This document shows, in pieces, positions 1 to 12,611 of a stretch of 64,000 nucleotides of DNA. Below the pieces are notes generated by a model that made no database searches, was not told the origin of the DNA, and saw nothing but the letters and a program-made list of their open reading frames with translations. Source of the stretch: Pampus argenteus (lineage: Eukaryota > Chordata > Actinopteri > Scombriformes > Stromateidae); assembly GCA_036937835.1 (NCBI GenBank), contig CM072879.1, positions 6,380,501 to 6,444,500 of the forward strand. Direction: 5' to 3'. Each line of letters begins with the position of its first letter. The stretch's first letter is position 1. The translations under genes and the position numbers were made by a program.

Positions 1-516
1 AACACACACACACACACACACACAAGTGATATGACATATACATGAGATAGTCCAATCCCCAAACCATCCCATGTGCAGAAACCCTCCCTGTCTCATCAGC
101 ACCTCCCCATCACAGCTTCACATCCTCCTTAAGACAGAGTGAGATTGCTGTACACACACAGCCCAGCACTACATCCCAAAGCTATTAGTTCTTGACAGCG
201 TCCTCCATTCAGCCCTGTCTGCACCCCCCCCTCCCACACACACGCAACCCAACGAGCTCGCCTCTCTGCACGCCACGCCGCACCCCTTTAATAGCTTTCC
301 ACGCTGCAATCTAGCCTCCCGCCCGTCGAGTCAATTGAGTGTATTATATTCGTAATTGGAGGCTATTGATTGACAGACTCCAAATGCGACGCAGGACAAA
401 AAGCATGGGAGCATCCAACTATTTGCACAAAAAGCAAAGCACAAAGGATTGCTTTTTTCTTTCTTTTTTTTTTCTTTTTTCCCGGAAACATGACAGGCTA
501 GGACACGTGGGCATTC

Positions 517-518
<2 letters not shown>

Positions 519-547
<29 letters not shown>
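519..547. repeat. (AC)n microsatellite
   Basis: An uninterrupted AC dinucleotide tract of about 14 units. Similar tracts lie at 1-24 and, as GT, at 764-794. Confidence 0.95.
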
Positions 548-549
<2 letters not shown>

Positions 550-758
550 CTGACAGTTGCCAAAATGAAGCTTAAAAAATAGCAGAGTCCTCGGTCCAAG
601 GTCATTCCATCAAGAGAGGATCAGAAATTGACTGTGAGACAGGAGGGAGATACTTCCCAACAGACACAACAGTATAGGAAAAAATAGCTTAGCATCTATC
701 AGTATGCTTGGTTTGTGCTGTGTAAAGGAATTTGTAGTTGAGCCAGACATACCTGACT

Positions 759-797
<39 letters not shown>

Positions 798-1901
798 GTA
801 TTTGCCAATTTCCAAAGCAGGCCTCATAAAAGTGTCATAACTTTACATTAAACGACTCTGACGTGTTGCCCCCCTCCCCCAGCTCCCTCCTTCCTCGCGC
901 TTAATCAAGACTCCATCGTTCCCCGGAGTCTCACTGTGTATGTGTGTGTGTGTGTGTGACAGTGTCTGTGTGTGTGCATATTTGTGAGAATTTCAGTTTA
1001 GTTTAGGGCCTGTCACGTCATTAATACACCATCTTCAAATATATGCTCTCTTTTCATCAACACAAACCGAAGCTTTTTCTGTAATTTCGTTCTCAAGGTC
1101 AGGCCTGGCTGGAGGTCATGCAGATAGATGACTGGGTCTGAAAACGAGGAGGAAATATTACTAGCTGATGGGAAACTGCAAGGAAAGTGGCCTTGGAATT
1201 ATATACCAGAGAAAAAAAAACAACCTTTCAGTCCATATTTCATTAATACACAGAATCAGATGTTCTGTAGCTAAATCTTGTGCTGTTGACCTGGAGAATA
1301 GACAGCAGGCTAAATATATCAAGAATGAACATAAAACTAACTTTACAAGAGGCGCAAGCAAAGCCGGTAGAATGAATTTTGCTCCACTGAGGTGAAGAAC
1401 TTGAGCAAAACATTCGTGTTTATATCGTGAAGCTTCATGAATCAAGAGAGAACAAGAAAAATGTTGTTTAATAGTTGGGTGCGGACATTTCTTGTACAAT
1501 AGTTACATTGCTAGCTCGCTTAGCCTTGCTAAGTCTTTTGTGGCACATAAACACAGACTACACCAACCATTTGGCTTTATGTGCAACGTGAATGCACATT
1601 TAGACATTCAAGTGGAAGGAAAGGCCGTATCTGGCAGTGTTTCATGTCTCCGGGTGTATTGCAGATGGAGAAAGTGAGAACATTTTCTAAATTCTCAGGA
1701 GAGGTCAGGATATTTTATAGCAACAATGTAGAAACAGTTCACACCAATCCTTAAGGAATCATAATTTGAGATTATGTTCACACCAAAGGGTCAAGGAGAG
1801 GTCATGACGTTTTTACACCAGAGCCACAAAGTGAACCTTGATGTCACAGAAATAAATTCATCAAAAAAAAAAGAAATTACTGCACTAAATATATTCTGCT
1901 C

Positions 1902-1904
<3 letters not shown>

Positions 1905-1937
<33 letters not shown>

Positions 1938-1947
1938 GTGTGTGTGT
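1905..1947. repeat. (GT)n microsatellite
   Basis: A GT dinucleotide tract of about 21 units with one GC interruption. Confidence 0.95.
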
Positions 1948-4900
1948 CTGTTCTGCACTTGACTCTCGGAGAACACTTCCGCTTCCACAGTTTTCTTCAT
2001 CTATATTCAGAATGGCGTCTTGAGGTCACGATCCAACTGGCAATAGACCAAACCAAGACAAAAAGGAGGAGAAGAAAAGGCAGTCCAGGTAGGTAAGGTG
2101 AAAGAAATTGCTGCTAACTGTCACCACAGTAACAGGGTCAGGGGGGAGGTCAGGGGTGAGGAGCAGGGGCTGTTGGGTATCTTTAGTCGTGGGGCCAAAT
2201 TAGCCAGGGGCCCCACAGAGGTGGCCTGGGTCACTGTGGCCCCAATTGATCCCATCCTCTCATGGGCTGACGCCTCGCCAAAACATGCCTGTGTTAGCAA
2301 TGAAATCCTCTGGGAAAAGGTTGCTAGTTAGCCGCTCAAGGTGAAAGAACAGCAAGAACACAAGAGACACAAGAAAGCTGCTCACAGTGTTATATATGAA
2401 CACCCGTACAAAAGAGAGGGAAAGACTAGCAGGCAAGCATTATATCACGAACATATGTTAAAGACGGATTGAATGGAAATCCACAGTGCATGAAATGGTG
2501 CAAAAATGGGCATTATTGGGCCTAAATATTTCACTCAATATATATTATATTCTTACAATACTGTTTTAAACCTCAGGCTAAGTTTATATTTTCAAGGGAA
2601 CAGTTGACTTTAAAGGTGAAACATCTCATGGATCTCTACAGAGGTATCAATAATGAATTCTTAAAAAAAAACACTGCAGAACCAAGAGTTACCAAAAGCA
2701 ACAACCTGCAACTCGAATGCTTTGGCTAGATTACATATGTTTCCACTCTTTGGTAACAAAACATGTTTTATAGGAAGGCAACTTATACTTTAGCATAGTA
2801 ATATTTTAGACAGTCTGGTAAACGATTACCTGATTATTTAGCAGCTTTAACTGTAGCTCGTATTTGCTTCTAACATGAAAAACACATTTAAAATTGAATC
2901 CTTTTATTATTCACGTTAAGACTTTTTAGAGATGGTCTTGTTTCACTAGAGCCAACTATGCTGTGAAGGGTTTTTCAGCTGCTAAATAAATTTGGTGTTT
3001 AACTAGGGTTGCTCACAGCTCTTCCTTCAGGTAGCGTCCACAGTGTCAATGCTGTGCACTTGGATTGTGCCCCAAGTGACTCCTTAATTATTAAATTCAT
3101 CCAAGGTTCCTTGTACTTCTGAATTAACCGGCTCAAGATTTCCATAACATGCTTGCTTTGAGAAGAGTGTATTGAGATGTAAACGTAGGGCCTTTTATCT
3201 GCATAGTTTGCTGCAGTCTGGCTTTCACTTTCTCTACATCAACACTGGCCTCTAAGATTTTTTTTCCTCACCTTTCCAGCCACATATGCAAGAATAGATT
3301 TTTTTTATTTTTATACCTGCGCTGTAAATCAAAAAGCATGAGAGGCCAAATCTCCAATTTACCCTTTTGTTCTTGTTCCCTTCTTTTTGTACGTGCTGCT
3401 ATTGTGTTAGTCAGTAAACATTTTAGAAACACCTGTTTTGAGAGTGCAGAACCTTGTCAACAATGACTCCTCAGCTTTAAATGTCAAGATGTTTTTCTTT
3501 TTCTAATAATTATGTCAAGACCGGCTTCTAAATCAGCAGTTAGAAAATGTAATTACGATGCAGTTGAAACTCTGACGCGCTTGCTCTTGCTCGACCTTGG
3601 TGACAATTCTTGAACAGCAATCATCTGGTGCAGGTTTCCATTTCATTGTGTATAAAGGTTGAGTGCATGTATAGTGTCTGTACATAGATTGGATTCATGC
3701 GTCTTATATACTGTTATGATCTCAGATATCTGTGTTCCTTCCTTCCTTTTTTACTATGAAATATATATTTTGTACGACTTTTAATTTGCTACAATTCTTT
3801 CATGTAAACAGAATTATTTCGGTTGTCAAACTGGTCAGTGACTAAACTAGTGTTGTTTAACTCACAGCATTTCTGTGTGCATTTAAACCACCTGATCAAC
3901 TATGAATGGAGGATTCATAATGGATCGGGGCGATTTAAACGTGATTGCCGGTGATTGCTTCTAGTATTTCCATTTGTGAGATAGCGACAACATTTTATGA
4001 ATGCCTAAAATATAGTTCAGAGGGTAAATTAATGTAATTGTCAGTGTTTCTAGTGAGTGATGGAAGGACAGAGGGTAAGACATTCTGTTTCATCAACTTT
4101 TCACATGAAAGCTGTGGATGTAATGAGATGACGGCTGCTCTTTGAAACCTCCCAGCAGCCGTCACACTTTGATCAGCACCGGGCCGTCTGCAGGAGTGAT
4201 ATATTTCAGCGGTGAATGCTCACCGCACACTCCAACCTTTCTTATGAGTTCATCTAAAGAGGAAAAGAACCGTAAGAGTCTCACCTTTTCCTCTCTCTAC
4301 TTAGCTCACCACTCAGGGGCTTGAGGGCCGCATTACTCAAACCACTCAGGCACACTTGTGAATGAGTGATTTAGTCAACTAATGCATACTGTACAAGCCT
4401 ATTGCTATTTCTCTAAACTGTCTTTTGAACCTTTTTTTTCTGCAATTGCATGCAGGTGGTTCAGGAGGTAAAGGAACACTCAGCAATGATATTGAGCCAG
4501 TGAATGAGGCTCAATAAGGTTGGATTGTGTTTACCATTAAAAAAAAAAGAAAAGAAAAGAAATACTCTGCATGAAGTTTCTAAGGAGCTGGAGTTAGGAA
4601 AAGTTCTTTAGAAACACTAAGTTATCCTACATGATCTTTGCCGGTGTCCTTTTGGGTTCATCTGGGACAAGCCAGGCTACACTCAGAACCTCATTGCTAT
4701 TCACAATCCAGACTTGACATTTCTCTCATTCGTTCCAAATGTGACCGTATCTGATCCAGCCGTTCTGTCAGAGCCGCTGCTCTGATGTCCTCGTCAAGTT
4801 GGTCGTTCACTCAAACAAAATCTACCTTCTCATCTCAGGCACATAAAAAAAAAACACTGCTAAAACATTTTGACTGTTTTTTTTTTATATTAAAAAAGGT

Positions 4901-7900
4901 GTATGTATTTGTGTCCAAATTTTCTTTAAATCCAAATTATTCCCTTTCTGAGATTTTAGGCAAATGGACACAAAACAATGGAAGTAGATGAAATTTCCAT
5001 AGATGTCACTGTGGACAGTTTCATAGGGATTATTTTTTCCGTAGGAGACTGAGAATATTTTATATTTTAAAGGTATCATTGTCACTCTGACTGAAACCGT
5101 GCAATGCATCTCTATGTATGAGATCATGCTGAATAATTCCTAAAGAAAAAACAAAACCAAAAAACAAACAAATCTGCTACCTTATATGGCAAAGCTTATA
5201 AAATATTGCCGCCCACGTGCACCAAAATAATCCCAGAAAAAGTCTCTAAATTTCCTTTTGTGATGGTGGGGAAGTGGAGAGAAACTCACAGAAAGCTATT
5301 ACTATTTTATCATTTTTGTCTTTTCCACTCTTAGGAGAACATCTATTGCGACACCAACACTTTTCTCTGCTTGATTTTTTATTTTTCTGAACAAAAGGTA
5401 TTGGTTTCGAAAAAGAAACGCACAGACGAACAGACTTTAATTTATTTTTGTTCCAAGTGTGTGATGTGCTTTTGATTGGCCATCAGTCTGGGCGATTACT
5501 GCCAAATCCAGATCAGGGTAAATTGATGTCTCTGTGTAGGGCAAAAGCAGAGTTTGTTTTGTTGTCGTTGTTGTTGCTGCATAGACATCAGGGATACTGT
5601 GTTCATCTGAGACCAGCGAGGGTGACTTTGATAGCGCACTAGAGGGCTCTCAGAAGAAGAAGAGAAGAAATGAGAAAATGAATGGAGGAAAAAAAAAAAA
5701 AAAAAAAGCCCAGAGAGGTGGCAGAGGCCAAGAAATGCAGACAAGAAAATCTGTGAAAAGCAAAAAGCTCTACAGAGGAGTAAATATAAAGAAGCTTTCC
5801 TCAGAGCCTCTTCATGCAATCGTCCCTGTCATATTCAGTAAAGCTTTGCTCGCCTGTCACAAAAACAAGGTTAGCTGTTTTTCCAGGCTTAGTGGCCCCC
5901 TTTTCCATGGCAGATACAAAATGTTTTATTAAAACCTGTCTGTTTGGAAAATGTCATGTCTTGCTGCGAAAAGAGGAACTAAAGATAGATGAAAAATAAC
6001 ACCGGAGGCTGACAAGCCGTGAGTGACGAGAAGTTCCAGTGGTGAAAACTTCATTCCCAACAACAGGTTCCTCTAGAAATGACCTGTGTTCATTAGACAG
6101 ATCAGTCACCCTGCTGCATTTTTCCAGCAAGGTCTTGTTGCGTTTAGATCAAATCTGCCAGTCTGTTTATAAAAGAACGTGCCCCAATTCCACAGAAAAA
6201 AAAAAAAAAAGAAGAAGAGGTATGTGATCTGATAGTGGATACGGGGAACGGAAGATGAAACGGTCTCGTCTGTCAAACGTCTGTGTGCAAAGACTTTGGA
6301 TTTATTTGAACTGTTTGTAGCGGCTGCTGGCTCGTCGCTGTACGGCCGAGATTGCCTGTTCATATCACATTCGACAAGAAGTATATGTTTGAATTCAGTA
6401 ATTGCTCAGTTAGGTGCCAGAGTATAGATTTGATACTTGGCGTCACAATTTCTGATTGATCCAGGTGTTTGGATGCTTCCCACCAGGGGAGCAGTAGCAA
6501 CAAGATCAAACTGGGAAGCTGTCAGTTATTTCCATTTTCTGAGGGGAAAAAAAATAATCCATCTGTCAAGTAATAAAAGTTTGCTTCTGGAATATATAAT
6601 CTACTTATGTAAGAAAATATTTAACATTTCAAAGTATCTATTTCCCTCAGGCTATAATTCTATAATAATTTGCTATGTAGAACTCCTCAGTGGCTAAGAA
6701 CTTGCACATGCATATGTATGTGGAGGCCTTTTTTTGGTGCGCACACCCACCACACCATACGCCGACACGCTGAAGAATCTCTCTGGAGAGAAGCATCAGA
6801 GTGCGGCTGAACGCCCACAGAGTCTGCCATAGCTGAGGCTCAGTCTGTTTAGCTAGCTGGAGCAGAAAGCTGAGAGCAGAGAGTCAATCTTGTTATCCAG
6901 TGGCCGAAAAAAAGTAAGATCCACTGCAACAGCAGCAGGCGAGTAACATCTAGTTACATGCAACACACACACACACAACACAAGCCTCATCTCATTCCTC
7001 GGGTCAATATATATATCAGGGGAGCAACTATAACCCAGCCAGAAAGCCCAGGGACGGCTCAGACCGGAGGGAGAAGCATGTCCCAGAATTGGCAGTCCTG
7101 GTGGGGTCAAAGTGGCTGACCACACACAGACACAAACACACGCACATGCACATACACACAGTGCGTCACACGTTGCAGAGGAGAATATGACTGGCATGAG
7201 AGATAGGGGGAGGATATTATGAAAGCTTTGTGGAGTAATATCAGGAAAGGTGCCCTATTCAATCACAGAGATCCAGAGGCTAAGTCTGTCATGTAATTAG
7301 ATACTCTTTCATTCTCGCTTCCCTCTGTCTCATCTTTTTTTTTTCTGCTCTTGCATACTCAATGAAACACACACGCACCTTACAAAGCTGTATTTTCAAA
7401 TAAAAGGGTGTACATTAATGAGAACCCCCTCCCCACTCACACATTAATGGGACCTCTGTTGCCTGGCTGTGCACAGAGGGCACTGCACCCCCTCTGTGTA
7501 ACGTGACAGGCGTGACTGTTGAAATGTCACCCAGATCACAGCGCGGGGACACACACACAGATACGGGGGGATGGAAAGAGATTTAGGGAAATGAGATGAG
7601 GATTGAGCCAGAGAGGGGAAAGATACAGAAGGGTTGATCGTCGATGGGTCACACGGAAATGAGAGAAAGACGGAGCGGGATGAGGGAGAGAGGTGTGGGG
7701 TCAGACGGTGTGATTACAAAGTGAGGGAAGGAGACATTAAGGGTTGTGGCGGTTTCCACGCAGAGAAGACCAAAGTAGGAGGGGAGGGGGGTAAAAATGG
7801 TAGAGGGTGAAAGTAAGGGAGGAAAGGTAACGCTCTGTAATCCATTTGCACAGTAATTGGCTTTGTAAGTCAATAAATTCATATCATGCCACAAACTAAT

Positions 7901-8014
7901 CTGAGCATCTGTCTTTATCTCAGTGTGAGAAACACTTCGGTGTATCAAAGCCATCTGTAAAAAGGATGAGCTCTGCTGGGGTGATAAAAGCCAGAAGCTG
8001 ATTATTTACCTCTC

Positions 8015-8038
8015 GGGGTGGGGTGGGGGGTGGGGGGG
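8015..8038 (+). other. G-quadruplex motif
   Basis: Four consecutive G runs of 4, 4, 6 and 7 bases are separated by single T bases. Single-base loops and long runs are the classical signature of a very stable parallel G-quadruplex on the + strand. It directly abuts the left arm of the inverted repeat that starts at 8041. Confidence 0.8.
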
Positions 8039-8040
8039 TG

Positions 8041-9000
8041 TAGCTATGGAACCAAATAAGGGTCATTATTTATTTTGAGCTTGTGAAATGTTGTTCACAA
8101 ATGATCTCACAGCCTGCAGTTGTATATCACCTTTTGTGCATGTGTGAAAAAGAATTACACGCACGTGTCTGTGTGTGACTTTTTTTTTTTTTTTTAAAAA
8201 GAAAAAATCTCACAAGTTTCTTAATTCTTAGCTGTGTACCTTGAATGATGCAACAATACCTTCAGCATCACCGTCTTTTGCCGGTTCAAGTAACTGAGCA
8301 GGAACACTTGACCGTAGTCTGCAGGGATGTTACCTTTATTGATTAATTTATAAATGGATCTTATAGAAAACATACCTTTCTTAGGCAAATTGTATTTCTT
8401 TCCACCGTTTTTAAAAAATGTATCGTTTTAAGGCGACCTGGCGGCTAATTTAGTTTAATTTAATTCAGTAAATCCAACACAGCATTGGCGCTGGCTTATT
8501 TACTGCAGGTTAGTGTCACTTTAACTAACTTGTATCTATATGCCTCGTGCAAAGCGGATAGTCACAATGCACGGTATGTGCCATATGTGTGTCAGGTTTC
8601 ATTGTAATCTAATAAATATTTCAGCATTTAAAAGCGCGGCATTGTGCAGGAGTTCTTTTCAATGTCTTCAAGTTGTCACACATTCAGTGTGCACAGACGT
8701 TCGTGTGAGTGTATATACATGATAGGACAGTGCTTCCCAAACTATTTTAGAGCACAGCATCCCTTCAAAGGAAACAATGAATACAACTGAATATACTGAA
8801 GTTACAAGCATGAGTTTTTAGCCTGTTTTTACAGCTGAATCCAGTTTGGTTGAAAGTATGATCACAGGGCAGATGGTCCTGTTGCATTCACTGTGCAAGT
8901 CTTTTCACATGCGCATAAAAGGTGATATACAACTGCGGGCTGATAAAATGTTTCACAAGCTCAAAATGTTAATGATCCATTATTTGCTTTCATAGATAGC
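8041..9000. mobile_element. Inverted-repeat (foldback-like) element, unclassified
   Basis: Left arm 8041-8150 and right arm 8900-9000 are related in inverted orientation over about 100 bp. Exact shared blocks are 20 nt (8116-8135 against the complement of 8917-8936) and 16 nt (8073-8088 against the complement of 8951-8966). Intervening blocks diverge but stay in register. The roughly 750-bp spacer has no long reading frame. At 8731 it carries a hAT-like start (cagtgcttcccaaac). This looks like a non-autonomous DNA transposon or two inverted copies of one repeat. I found no clean target duplication, so the ends are uncertain. Confidence 0.6.
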
Positions 9001-9519
9001 CAGGGTTATTTTACTTTCAGCTGTGGTCCTGCAAGGAAGCTTTCAGCTGTCAGTCTATTTCTGCACGTCAGTGTGTGTAGGTGTGAAGCAAAAGACAGTG
9101 TGTGTGTGTGTGCTCCTGCATCCCCTCAGCATGGTTTTTCTCACAAAAATGGCCGTCTATTTCCGTGCAGATGCTGGGATAATAACAGTGGAGCTTCTGG
9201 GGAAATGGCTTCTTTTTTTTTTTTTTGTTTCACTGCTCTCCAGCAGACACAGCTTGTCCAGGTTAGCTACCCCGTGTTTTGACTTCTTTGTGTGTCTGTG
9301 TGTCTCCCAGTGGTCTACTTTGCACCGTTGTTCAGAAATTCTGCTGTGTGTGTGTGTGTGTGAGGATCTACAGACAAGGTTGGTCAAGTTATTCGAAACA
9401 TTTCTCCTTAAATATTACTTAAAAGAAGAAGTCATTATATTCCTCTACTAATTACGACTTACGACACATATTTATATACGTGTCGTATGGCAAGCTGTTG
9501 TATTTATATATATTTAACA

Positions 9520-9855
9520 GGGCAGGAAACAACAAACCGCCAGCCTACATCAACAGCTAGCTTAATCACATACAAGGCTCTGAATGACCTGGAGTCAGAG
9601 TATATAACTGAGTTCCTCACGTCTTACCACCTCAGTTCTGCCAGTCTGGGTCTGTTAACTATTTCAGAGTCCAGGTTACAAACAAAGGGTAATCAAGCCT
9701 TCGCAGTACTGGCTCAGACTGGAACAGCCTTCCACTGAGCATTGTGTGTGTGTGTTGTGTGTATATGTATGTATGTGTATGTATCCTTACCTTGGAAAGC
9801 ACTTTGTGTTTATTGCTTTAAAAGTGTTCTATGAATACTATTATTATTATTATAA
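9520..9855 (+). mobile_element. LINE 3' fragment (Rex1/CR1/L2-type non-LTR retrotransposon)
   Basis: The + frame at about 9560-9735 encodes ITYKALNDLESEYITEFL followed by a block with SRLQTKGNQAF. This matches in pattern the extreme C-terminus of fish non-LTR reverse transcriptases (TYKAL..LAP.YL..LL, then SRLKTKGDRAF). Downstream lie a GT/GTAT repeat, a sequence like 'cttggaaagcactttgtgtt', and a terminal (ATT)n run at 9838-9853, the usual 3' tail of these elements. No upstream reverse transcriptase or endonuclease is present, so it is a typical 5'-truncated dead copy. Assignment to a precise clade is uncertain. Confidence 0.72.
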
Positions 9856-12575
9856 ATGTTAGCCACATTTTGTGCCTCTCATGTATAATCATTGAATTAG
9901 AGTCACAGAGCATCTGATTTCCCAAAAAAATAACTAACAATCCTTCAACTAGAATCCTCAAAGACGTTTCCGACCGTCTGGATGAAAAAACCAACATGTC
10001 TGATGCACAATTTCTAAGTTGTGCTGTCTTATGGTATATATGTATATGTATTGCAGGTGTGTAATGAATTCATTACTATCAAACACTTTCTGCAGGTAGT
10101 TGTATGTTTATCTGATTATTGCGTGTGTGTGTGTGTGCGTGCGTGCGTGTGTGTCAACATACTGAGTGATTGTATTCTTGCACTGGCTGCAGCAGCAGTT
10201 GTTCTCTGTCACCTAACTGCTAGACTCTGTCCTGCTGAGACTAACTAGAGGTGAGACCTCTTCCTGTGCTGGTATATCCAGGCCACTCTGTGCAGTCTGG
10301 GTCTGACAGTCTCACTAATACTGCCACAGCACTGCTGGGGAACGAGAGCACAGAGGAAGACACACACACACACACACACACACAAACAAAAGCACTTACG
10401 GTAAAAAAGTTTATCTCAACTTCCCTTGTTAGGGATTAGGATGGTTCTGTCTCTCATCCCTGTTTTCTCTTTCTTTCCCTTCTTCTCAGCTCAGAGGGGA
10501 GAGCAGTATAGCTGTGAGGCAGGCTCTGCAGATAGTAAATTAGTAAAGTCTCTGTGGAGTGAAGAGACAGAATATTTTTCTAATACCTTGCTACCTCTCT
10601 CTGTGCTCTCTGTGCTCAGAAACATACCAAGTCAGCAGTTTTTTTAAACGCACTCGGGCAGGCCTTGACGACGCTTTCCTGGAAAAAGAACACTTCAGCG
10701 ATGAGAGATAAACGCAGACTCCGAGTATTTAAACATAGCTACTAAAACTATGCATGTTAAAATTGTCATTGTGAGACATTTCAGTGCTCTAACATAGCTG
10801 GACTGACTTGACAATCATTGTTTCTCAATTTAATATTAACAATAATAATACCGAATCTTTGGAGTAACCCTTCAAACAAAAGTAAAATTGTTTTTCGAAA
10901 TGCTGGAAAAAAAAACCTGCAGGTACAAAGACAATACTGGCTAAGAATGAGAGTAATTGCTCATATCTTTTTCCACACAAAAGATGAAAAGAAGTATAGT
11001 ATATCTCTGTTTTAATCTCATCTCACCAACGCTTCTTCATGACAAATATACAATATGAAGTCAACATTTTTTTTTCTGAGAGTTGTTTTCTGACTGTTTT
11101 GACAGTGACAGATACAGAGGGAGGTCGTTTTCAAAGAAATGCTTAGATTTATTAAGAACAGGTATTTCAAATAGATCTTTGTTATTATTTTCAAGTTGTT
11201 ATGTTTGTGTTATTAACATTTCTTTATATTTCCTGTTAAGACTCACTTTCATATTCAATCAATCCTGACAACTAATTACTTTTTTTTTTTTTTACCCCGG
11301 TGATACATCTGAAGAAACATGAAATGATTTCACTTGCTTTCAGTTGTCGACACTAGAAGTAAATAAGGCAAAGTCTGCTTTAATGATCATGCTAACATAG
11401 AACTGATCTACCGTTTCTGAGACAGATACAAAGCTTTTTTTTTTTTTTTATTTCTCTTCAAACAGATCCAGGAGGGAAAGGACGACTGATCCCCACAGTT
11501 TCATTGCTTTTTCATTGAGTGCGCTGTGAACATGCTGCAGCAGTGGGTACATGCTGTTAAGAGAGTGGGCTACCTATCATACTGTCACAGCTATAGCAAT
11601 ATGTAACAGCATGTAACAGGAAATAAGGGTAAGACTGTAATATGTATCTTTAACAGTTGTGATGATCAGCAGAGCTTCAGATGTATCATGACTCATCTGT
11701 TACTTTTAGCAAATTACTCATCTGGATTGTTCAAATCTGACTGGAAGTGAAAGAGAGGAGAAAATGTAATAGAGTAAATATGACTCCACTTTCCTCACAG
11801 TCACTCAGCCTCACTAGCCTACCATATCCCCCTATTCACATCTGTGTCTAACCTAAGTGGTCGATCAGCAACCAGGCAGACTGTGGTTGATCCAGCATCA
11901 GGGGATCCCAACCATGTCTATGCTTTTGCTTCTCTGTTGCTTCCTTACTCCCACCTCCTCCTCATCCCAAACACAATCTCTGCCTATTTCCTTCGCCTGC
12001 CCATTGTCATTAGGTTCATTCAGGAAATTACATTGACCTTGCTGAACCCCTTCAGGCCTTGATTACAAGGAGGCAGAGTCTGTATGGTCCAATGAAACTT
12101 TGCTACCCGTTGACATCTCAAAGGTCCCATCAGCGTTGAACTTCCTCAGTAAAATAACTTCACTGACGTAAGTTCATTTTGCAGATATTTTCAGAAACTA
12201 CCTTGGAGTAACTCATTTCTGTCTTTTTGATTGAATCTGTAACTAGGGACTAGGTATGCCATTTGAATCAATTTTGCATTTTTTGACCTTGCAGACATTG
12301 TCGGAGCACACGCGTATGCACACACCATGTTGGTCCATGCCTCGCAATGCCATATGGCTGTAAATGATCAAAGATCCTATATTTGACTTTGAGATTTCTC
12401 CAGAGGAAAGCAGCACATTGGAGAGGAATTCACATTAAAAAGTCTCCAGCTGAATCTAATTGCTCCCCAGCTCCCCTCATTTCTTTAAGATGGAACTCCT
12501 GCCATGCTGAGAGTGTGTGTGTGTGTGTGTGTGTTCGTGTGTGTGGGCAAAATAATGTAGACAGAAAGGGGAGGG

Positions 12576-12578
<3 letters not shown>

Positions 12579-12610
<32 letters not shown>
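12579..12610. repeat. (GA)n microsatellite
   Basis: A pure GA tract of about 16 units. It follows a GT tract at 12513-12534, giving a compound microsatellite region. Confidence 0.95.

Positions 12611-12611
<1 letters not shown>

Larger units (their letters stand above)
1..8013. other. Gene-free upstream region, part 1
   Basis: No open reading frame here resembles a known protein, and I see no exon with convincing splice sites. The stretch holds AC/GT microsatellites (1-24, 519-547, 764-794, 1905-1947, 6961-6976 and others), A or T homopolymers (for example 5691-5707 and 6196-6210), and a G/C-rich non-coding patch around 2130-2290. Short reading frames are mostly translated repeats or chance frames. 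Confidence 0.6.

Noticed and set aside
519..547. CRISPR-like repetition
   Set aside because: Only dinucleotide microsatellites; no spaced repeats, and the DNA is eukaryotic.
9023..9451. 142-codon frame rich in Cys/Val
   Set aside because: Mostly translated GT microsatellite (CVCVCV) and T homopolymers.
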